Shown here: positions 1-5,721 of the stretch, in pieces
Layout: each line of letters starts with the position of its first letter
Numbering within the stretch: the first letter of the stretch is position 1
Origin: Pedosphaera sp.
GTDB lineage: Bacteria; Verrucomicrobiota; Verrucomicrobiia; Limisphaerales; SXTU01
DNA: 5,721 nt
Reading direction: 5' to 3'
Assembly (NCBI GenBank): GCA_009695395.1
Contig: SIBB01000245.1
Span: 1 to 5,721, forward strand
Notes under the pieces: model-generated
Databases searched by the model: none
What the model was told of the DNA's origin: nothing
What the model saw: only the letters and a program-made list of their open reading frames with translations
Translations under genes and position numbers: made by a program

Positions 1-2807
1 GGGTCGCAGCGGGCGCGGACTATCAGCCTCATTGGGCCTTCATCAAACCCAAACAAAATCCGCTACCGAAGGTGCGTCAAGCTGACTGGCCACGAAATGA
101 GATCGATCACTTCGTCCTCGCCCGCATGGAGCAAGCCGGCCTGAAGCCTTCACCTAACGCCGACGACTACACCTTAGTCCGACGCCTCTACCTCGACCTC
201 ATCGGCCTTCCGCCCACGCCAGGGGAAGCGGACGCGTTTGTGAAATCCGCTGTTGTTAATCGACGCGCCGCCATCGAGCACCTCGCGGACACCCTGCTCG
301 CCTCACCACACTACGGCGAACGCTGGGCGCGCAAGTGGCTCGATCTCGCGCGCTACGCCGACACCAACGGCTACGAAAAGGACCGACCTCGCAACATCTG
401 GCCGTGGCGGGACTGGGTCATCCGCGCGCTGAACGAAGACCTCCCCTTCGACCAGTTCACCATCCACCAAATCGCCGGCGACCTCTTGCCGAACAACTCC
501 AAACCCCAAAGCCCAAACTCGGAACTGAGTCGCCTCGTGGCGACCGGTTTCCACCGCAACACGATGCTCAACGAGGAAGGGGGCATTGACCCGCTGGAGT
601 TCCGCTTCTACGCGATGGTGGACCGCGTCGCCACGACGGGCACGACCTGGCTCGGCCTCACCGTCGGCTGCGCGCAATGCCACACGCACAAGTTCGACCC
701 CATCCCGCACACCGACTTCTATGCGCTCATGGCTTTCCTCAACAACGCCGACGAGCCCGACCTCGACCTCCCCGACACCGCGCTCGAGGAACAGCATAGG
801 AAGAATCTTGCGCGCGCCGCCGAGCTCTTGGTCGAACTGCCAACCAAATTTCCGCCGAGCAAACCAACCGCTCATGGTGACCCCAAGACTTCTTCTCCCT
901 CTTCCCCACCAGGCGAGAGGGGCGGGGGGAGGGGGCAAGCCGCGCAAGCCCTGAGCGGCCCCGAACACCTCGCCGCCCGCTTCACCGAGTGGCTCGCCGC
1001 CGAGCGTCCGCGCGTCGTCCAGTGGACCCCGCTCCGCCCGCACGAAGCGAAATCCAACCTTCCGCTTCTCACCGTGCAGCCAGACGACTCCGTCTTCGCC
1101 AGCGGCGACATCACGAAGGCGGACACTTACGAGCTAACCTTCCGCAACGTCCCCGCCGGTGTCACCGCGCTGCGCCTCGAAGCCTTGCCCGACGAGCGCC
1201 TCCCCGCCCACGGCCCCGGCATGACTTACTACGAAGGCCGCAAGGGCGACTTCTTCATGGGCGAGTTTCAGGTCTCGGCTGGCGGCACGAAAGTGAAGCT
1301 CGTCCGCGCCACCGAGAGCTTCGGCAAAAACAACTTCGGCAACAACCCGACCACTGCCGCACTCGCCACCGATGGCAATCCGGAAACCGGCTGGTCCACC
1401 GCCACACGCGAAGGCGAGCGGCACGAAGCTGTCTTCAACCTGGCCGAACCGCTCCGCGCAGCCGGCGAGTTGCGCGTTAAGATGCTCTTTGGTCGCCACT
1501 ATGCCGCGTCGCTCGGCCGCTTCCGCATCGCGTTCACAACCGACCCGCGTGGAGCGAGTGCGGGCACGCTGCCGCTTGAAGCACAGGAGTTGTTGGCGAA
1601 GCCGGACGAACAACTCACTGCCGCCTACCGCATCAAGCTCCGCGAGCACTTCCTTCTTGTCGCACCGGAACTGAAGGACGCCCGCGCTGAAATCGAAAAG
1701 CTCCGGAAAAAGCCCGCGCACCAAACGACGCTCGCCCTCCATGAGCGCCCACCGGAGAATCCGCGCCCCACGCACCGCCACCATCGCGGAGAGTTCCTGT
1801 CGCCCAAGGAAGCTGTCGCACCCGCCGTGCTCGGCGTCTTGAACCCGCTTCCGCCCGGCGCACCGACGAACCGCCTCGGCTTCGCGCAGTGGCTCGTCTC
1901 GCCCGAGAACCCGCTCACCGCACGCGTCACGGTGAACCGCCAGTGGGCCGCGTTCTTTGGTCGCGGCCTTGTGCGGACGGCCGAGGACTTCGGCCTGCAA
2001 GGCGATGCACCGACGCACCCTGAGTTGCTCGACTGGCTGGCCGTGGAATTCATAAAGCAGGGGTGGTCCTTCAAGCAGCTGCACAAACTCATCGTGACCA
2101 GCGCGGCATATCAGCAGGCTTCCGCCGTTTCACAGACCCCAGACCCCAAAGCCGATCCACTCATCAAAGATCCGGATAACAGCCTCATCTCCCACTTCCC
2201 CCGTTCCCGCCTAGACGCCGAACTCATCCGCGACGCCGTCCTCCGCGCGTCCGGGCTACTCTCGCCGAAACTCGGCGGGCCAAGCGTCTTCCCACCGCAG
2301 CCCGGGAGCGTCACCTCCGAAGGCGTCTATGGCGGCAAGTCGTGGAACGAGAGTCAGGGCGAAGACCGTTATCGACGCGGCCTCTACACCTTCGCCAAAC
2401 GCTCACTGCCCTATGCGATGTTCAACACCTTCGACGGCCCCAGCGGGGAAGCTTGTGTCGCCCGACGCGACAGCTCGAATACGCCGCTCCAAGCGCTCAC
2501 TATGCTCAATGACACTGTCATACTCGAAGCCGCCCAAGCCCTCGGTCGCCAGATGGCCGCACAGTCCGGCCCCATCGAGAGCCGAGTGGAAAGCCTCTTC
2601 CGCCACTGCCTGACTCGCCCACCCTCCGCCGATGAGCGGACGCAGCTTGTGAAGTTCTTCGGGGCCCAGCGCACCCGCTTCACCCGCGGCGAAATCAAGG
2701 CCTCCGACTTCGCTGGCAAGGGCGACGGTGACGCCGTCGACCGCGCCGCTTGGACCGCCCTCGCCCGCGCGCTCCTAAACCTCGATGAGATGATTGCCAA
2801 AGGCTGA
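1..2807 (+). CDS. PSCyt1-DUF1549-DUF1553 (PSD1) family exported cytochrome-type protein, 5' partial
   Basis: The reading frame is open from base 3 to the stop at 2805-2807 and has no start of its own in the window. The first residues (VAAGADYQPHWAF) match the end of a PSCyt1 cytochrome domain, so the GTG at 72 is internal and the gene begins upstream. Domains in order: the DUF1549/PSCyt2 domain, about 87-770, with conserved stretches around SPHYGERWARKWLDLARYAD and NEEGG and a heme-type CAQCH motif at 669-683; a charged linker carrying a repeat-derived insert (889-939); a discoidin/F5-8C-like beta module, about 1020-1540 (LTVQPDDSVFASGD, ATDGNPETGWST, LGRFRIAFTTD); and the DUF1553/PSD1 domain, about 1740-2800, with NPLTARVTVNRQW, HPELLDWLAVEF, SNTPLQALTMLND and a typical LLNLDEMI end. 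In this family the protein is exported and heme is presumably attached at CxxCH. The reaction is unknown. It is followed 3 bases later by the DUF1501 gene, its usual partner. The family call is firm; the function is not. Confidence 0.95.
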   Translation, partial: VAAGADYQPHWAFIKPKQNPLPKVRQADWPRNEIDHFVLARMEQAGLKPSPNADDYTLVRRLYLDLIGLPPTPGEADAFVKSAVVNRRAAIEHLADTLLASPHYGERWARKWLDLARYADTNGYEKDRPRNIWPWRDWVIRALNEDLPFDQFTIHQIAGDLLPNNSKPQSPNSELSRLVATGFHRNTMLNEEGGIDPLEFRFYAMVDRVATTGTTWLGLTVGCAQCHTHKFDPIPHTDFYALMAFLNNADEPDLDLPDTALEEQHRKNLARAAELLVELPTKFPPSKPTAHGDPKTSSPSSPPGERGGGRGQAAQALSGPEHLAARFTEWLAAERPRVVQWTPLRPHEAKSNLPLLTVQPDDSVFASGDITKADTYELTFRNVPAGVTALRLEALPDERLPAHGPGMTYYEGRKGDFFMGEFQVSAGGTKVKLVRATESFGKNNFGNNPTTAALATDGNPETGWSTATREGERHEAVFNLAEPLRAAGELRVKMLFGRHYAASLGRFRIAFTTDPRGASAGTLPLEAQELLAKPDEQLTAAYRIKLREHFLLVAPELKDARAEIEKLRKKPAHQTTLALHERPPENPRPTHRHHRGEFLSPKEAVAPAVLGVLNPLPPGAPTNRLGFAQWLVSPENPLTARVTVNRQWAAFFGRGLVRTAEDFGLQGDAPTHPELLDWLAVEFIKQGWSFKQLHKLIVTSAAYQQASAVSQTPDPKADPLIKDPDNSLISHFPRSRLDAELIRDAVLRASGLLSPKLGGPSVFPPQPGSVTSEGVYGGKSWNESQGEDRYRRGLYTFAKRSLPYAMFNTFDGPSGEACVARRDSSNTPLQALTMLNDTVILEAAQALGRQMAAQSGPIESRVESLFRHCLTRPPSADERTQLVKFFGAQRTRFTRGEIKASDFAGKGDGDAVDRAAWTALARALLNLDEMIAKG
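889..939 (+). repeat. Imperfect CT/GA palindromic repeat embedded in frame in the DUF1549-DUF1553 gene
   Basis: The pyrimidine-rich left arm (889-907) can pair with the purine-rich right arm (921-939) around a 13-base loop: 10 Watson-Crick pairs, 6 G-T (wobble in RNA) pairs and 3 mismatches. An alternative perfect 6-bp stem, CCCTCT (897-902) with AGAGGG (916-921), sits inside it. The segment is translated as TSSPSSPPGERGGGRG, a low-complexity stretch unlike the flanking family sequence, in the linker between the DUF1549 domain and the discoidin-like module. I recall similar CCCTCTCC...GGAGAGGG elements scattered through verrucomicrobial genomes, often intergenic, but only one copy is visible here. 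Chance low complexity in a tolerant linker is the alternative. Confidence 0.6.
2799..2803 (+). promoter_or_regulatory. Weak Shine-Dalgarno-like site for the DUF1501 gene
   Basis: AAAGG lies inside the last codons of the upstream gene and ends 7 bases before the ATG at 2811. The spacing suits ribosome binding. It supports 2811 as the start and fits translational coupling across the 3-base gap. The match is short, so coupling alone may be enough. Confidence 0.45.
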
Positions 2808-2810
2808 ACC

Positions 2811-4250
<1,440 letters not shown>

Positions 4251-4326
4251 TCGCCTTTTGCATTCGCGTCGCCGGGGCGCCGGGCTAACTTCCAACAAGT
4301 TCAATCAAAGCTTTATCGTGCATTGC
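4251..4326 (+). other. Short intergenic gap between DUF1501 and WD40-cytochrome genes
   Basis: These 76 bases hold no convincing promoter or terminator. A 5-bp inverted repeat, AACTT (4287-4291) and AAGTT (4297-4301), is separated by 5 bases, and an AAAGCTTT palindrome lies at 4307-4314. Neither is followed by a T-tract, so a Rho-independent terminator is not supported. A GC-rich run at 4270-4285 also gives only weak self-pairing. The simplest reading is that transcription continues through to the next gene. No Shine-Dalgarno sequence precedes the ATG at 4327. Confidence 0.5.
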
Positions 4327-5664
4327 ATGAGACTCTTTTCGCTCTTCGCCACGCTGGTTCTGGCTTTGTCGTTTACACTGCCGGCCACCGCCGCACCCGC
4401 CGCACCAGACTTCACGCTGGTGCAAGCGCTCTTCAAGAAGCACTGCGTCGAGTGTCACGCGTCCAGCGAAGCCGAGAACAATCTCATCCTCGCAACGCAC
4501 GCCTCGCTAATGAAGGGCGGCGACGCCGGCGTGCCCGTGGTGCCGGGCAACAGCACCGCGAGCCTCCTCATCAAATCCATCGAAGGCCGCGACGGGAAGA
4601 AAATCATGCCACCGGGCAAGAAGAAGAAGTTGGAAGCCTCGGAGCTGGCCCTCATCAAGGCGTGGATTGACGGCGGGGCCAAGCCGCCGGCCATTGCCAC
4701 CGAGCCGGTGCGCGAGCTGGTCACACCGAAGATTGCGCCGCGCGTCACGCCCCGCAAATCCATCCAGTCCGTCGCCTTCGCCGCACAGCCGAACGTTATC
4801 GCCGTCGCGCGCTACCGCGAGGTTGAGCTGCGTGACGCCGAGACCGGCGCGGTGCGACACACGCTCGTCGGCCTTCGCGGCAACGTGAACTCCGTCGCCT
4901 TCTCCACCGACGGCCAGTGGGTCGCGGCGGCGGGCGGCGAGCCGGGCTTGCAAGGACAGGCGGCCATCTGGCGCGTCGCGGATGGCACGCTCGTGCGAAA
5001 GTTTGAGGGGCATTTCGACGCGCTCTACTCCGTGATGCTCTCGCCCGATGGCAAGCTGCTGGCCACCGGCAGTTACGACCAAAAAATAAAACTCTGGGAC
5101 ACCGCCACCGGCGCGGAAGTCCGCACGCTCACCGGCCACAACGGCGCGGTGTATGGCCTCGCCTTCCGCCCGGATGGCAAGGTGCTCGCCAGCGCCAGCG
5201 GCGACCGCACGGTGAAGCTCTGGGAAGTCGCCACCGGCAAGCGCCTCGACACTTTTTCGCAGCCGACGAAGGAGCAATACACCGTCGCGTTCAGCCCGGA
5301 CGGGCGGCGGCTCGTGGCGGGCGGCGTGGACAACCGCATCCGGCTCTACGCGGTCAGTGCGGGCGCGGTGGAGGGCACGAACCAATTGCTCGAATCGAAG
5401 TTCGCGCACGAAGGCGCGGTGCTGCGCATCGTCTTCGCCAGCGACGGCGCCACGCTGCTCTCCAGCGCCGAGGACCGCACGGTGAAGTGGTGGGACGCCA
5501 CGCAACTCGTCGAGCGCGGCCACCTGGACCCGCAGCCGGACCTCGCGCCAGCCGTGGCTTTCTTAGCGAGCAACGCGCGCTTCGTCGTGGGCCGCCTGGA
5601 CGGCTCGCTGCAATTCTTTGATGCGAAGACGGGGCAGCCGGGGAAGGTGGCGGCGAACCGGTAG
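4327..5664 (+). CDS. Exported PSCyt1 c-type cytochrome domain plus seven-bladed WD40 propeller protein
   Basis: This is a 445-residue protein. The ATG at 4327 is preferred over an in-frame TTG at 4258 because it gives a clean Sec signal peptide directly: M-R, a hydrophobic stretch 3-18, and a cleavage site near A20-T-A22. Residues about 28-120 are a PSCyt1 heme domain: C40-V-E-C43-H44 is the heme-attachment motif, M94 in IMPPGKK is the likely distal ligand, and the domain ends with the typical KAWIDGGAK. Residues about 146-437 form seven WD40-type blades with sheet starts near 147, 188, 234, 276, 318, 366 and 409. The clearest carry SPDG/RPDG turns and LWD/LWE ends (W257, W299). The propeller is complete, so it could serve as a closed docking platform next to the heme. 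The protein stops directly after blade 7, whereas I recall many relatives continuing into further C-terminal domains. Role inferred: a redox or scaffold partner of the exported DUF1501/PSD1 proteins. Confidence 0.93.
   Translation: MRLFSLFATLVLALSFTLPATAAPAAPDFTLVQALFKKHCVECHASSEAENNLILATHASLMKGGDAGVPVVPGNSTASLLIKSIEGRDGKKIMPPGKKKKLEASELALIKAWIDGGAKPPAIATEPVRELVTPKIAPRVTPRKSIQSVAFAAQPNVIAVARYREVELRDAETGAVRHTLVGLRGNVNSVAFSTDGQWVAAAGGEPGLQGQAAIWRVADGTLVRKFEGHFDALYSVMLSPDGKLLATGSYDQKIKLWDTATGAEVRTLTGHNGAVYGLAFRPDGKVLASASGDRTVKLWEVATGKRLDTFSQPTKEQYTVAFSPDGRRLVAGGVDNRIRLYAVSAGAVEGTNQLLESKFAHEGAVLRIVFASDGATLLSSAEDRTVKWWDATQLVERGHLDPQPDLAPAVAFLASNARFVVGRLDGSLQFFDAKTGQPGKVAANR
5203..5487 (+). repeat. 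Repeated WD40 blade sequence at DNA level
   Basis: The 15-base string GACCGCACGGTGAAG occurs at 5203-5217 (blade 4) and again at 5473-5487 (blade 6), both coding DRTVK before the blade-closing Trp. This fits internal blade duplication or constraint on a common motif. It is part of the gene and not a separate mobile repeat. Confidence 0.6.
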
Positions 5665-5685
5665 CCCGGCCCGGCCCAGCAAGCG

Positions 5686-5721
5686 ATGAACTCAACGGCC
5701 CAATCGAAAACGCGGCGCTCG
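5686..5721 (+). CDS. Possible start of a fourth gene, 3' partial
   Basis: An ATG 21 bases after the WD40-cytochrome stop opens a frame that runs to the window edge (MNSTAQSKTRRS). A polar, basic start would suit the n-region of a signal peptide, and another same-strand exported gene is commonly found at this place in such cassettes. Only 12 codons are visible, no ribosome-binding site is evident, and it lies in the same frame as the preceding gene, so it could also be spacer or the remnant of a longer WD40-cytochrome protein. No function can be assigned. Confidence 0.35.
   Translation, partial: MNSTAQSKTRRS

Noticed and set aside
303..1043. Long open frame on the - strand (246 codons), with others at 1134-2084, 3645-4304 and 4507-5523
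   Set aside because: They lie antisense to well-recognised proteins, have biased composition rich in Arg, Ala, Gly, Val and Glu, and show no family motifs. They are frame shadows expected in GC-rich DNA.
2131..2170. Possible frameshift or degraded stretch in the DUF1553 domain
   Set aside because: The frame stays open and conserved residues resume immediately (KDPDNSLISHFPRSRLDAE), so this is only a variable loop.
4270..4314. Possible Rho-independent terminator or operator in the 76-base gap
   Set aside because: The inverted repeats are only 4-5 bp, no T-tract follows, and no -35/-10 pair with proper spacing is evident.
4258..4326. TTG at 4258 as the start of the WD40-cytochrome gene
   Set aside because: It would add 23 polar and basic residues ahead of a typical signal peptide, and it lies just 7 bases after the previous stop with no ribosome-binding site. 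The ATG at 4327 places the signal peptide at the N-terminus.
5081..5093. A-rich run (CAAAAAATAAAAC) in the GC-rich WD40 gene as a slippage or recoding site
   Set aside because: It encodes the normal blade residues QKIK in frame, the propeller continues intact, and a slip would quickly meet a stop. No stimulatory structure is evident; likely just Lys/Ile codons.
4840..5660. Repetitive DNA in the WD40 region as a tandem or CRISPR-like array
   Set aside because: The similarity follows the protein blade period of about 40 residues and is diverged at DNA level, which the propeller explains.

Overview
The window is a GC-rich, tightly packed, one-direction gene block with no RNA genes, transposase genes or CRISPR arrays. 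All genes belong to the exported 'planctomycete cytochrome' (PSCyt1, PSCyt2/DUF1549, PSD1/DUF1553, DUF1501) families. These families are abundant in Planctomycetes and Verrucomicrobia and rare elsewhere, so the source is most likely a member of the PVC group. I lean towards a soil or freshwater verrucomicrobium (Pedosphaera/Limisphaerales-like) because of the protein style and a CT/GA-rich palindromic repeat inside a gene. That placement is inference.

Layout on the + strand: (1) 1-2807, the 3' part of a PSCyt1-DUF1549-DUF1553 protein whose start and most of its N-terminal cytochrome domain lie before the window. (2) 2811-4250, a complete DUF1501 protein with a twin-arginine signal, starting 3 bases after gene 1 stops. 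(3) 4327-5664, a complete Sec-exported protein with one N-terminal c-type heme domain and a seven-bladed WD40 propeller, after a 76-base gap. (4) From about 5686 to the window edge, a possible start of a fourth gene, of which only 12 codons are visible.

The three recognised genes form a recurrent cassette and are probably co-transcribed. All products are predicted to work outside the cytoplasm: two carry heme-attachment CxxCH motifs, and the DUF1501 protein has the look of an alkaline-phosphatase/sulfatase-like enzyme exported folded by Tat. The most economical reading is a periplasmic or surface assembly in which a DUF1501 enzyme acts with two cytochrome-bearing partners, one with a discoidin-like module and one with a protein-interaction propeller. 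The biochemical reaction has not been established for these families as far as I know, so the role (often guessed to be polysaccharide processing) stays open.

The most unusual DNA-level feature is an imperfect pyrimidine/purine palindrome at 889-939 that is translated in frame inside gene 1. Two smaller CCCCAAAGCC-containing low-complexity inserts lie elsewhere in the same gene. They suggest that interspersed repeats colonise loop regions of this gene without breaking its frame.
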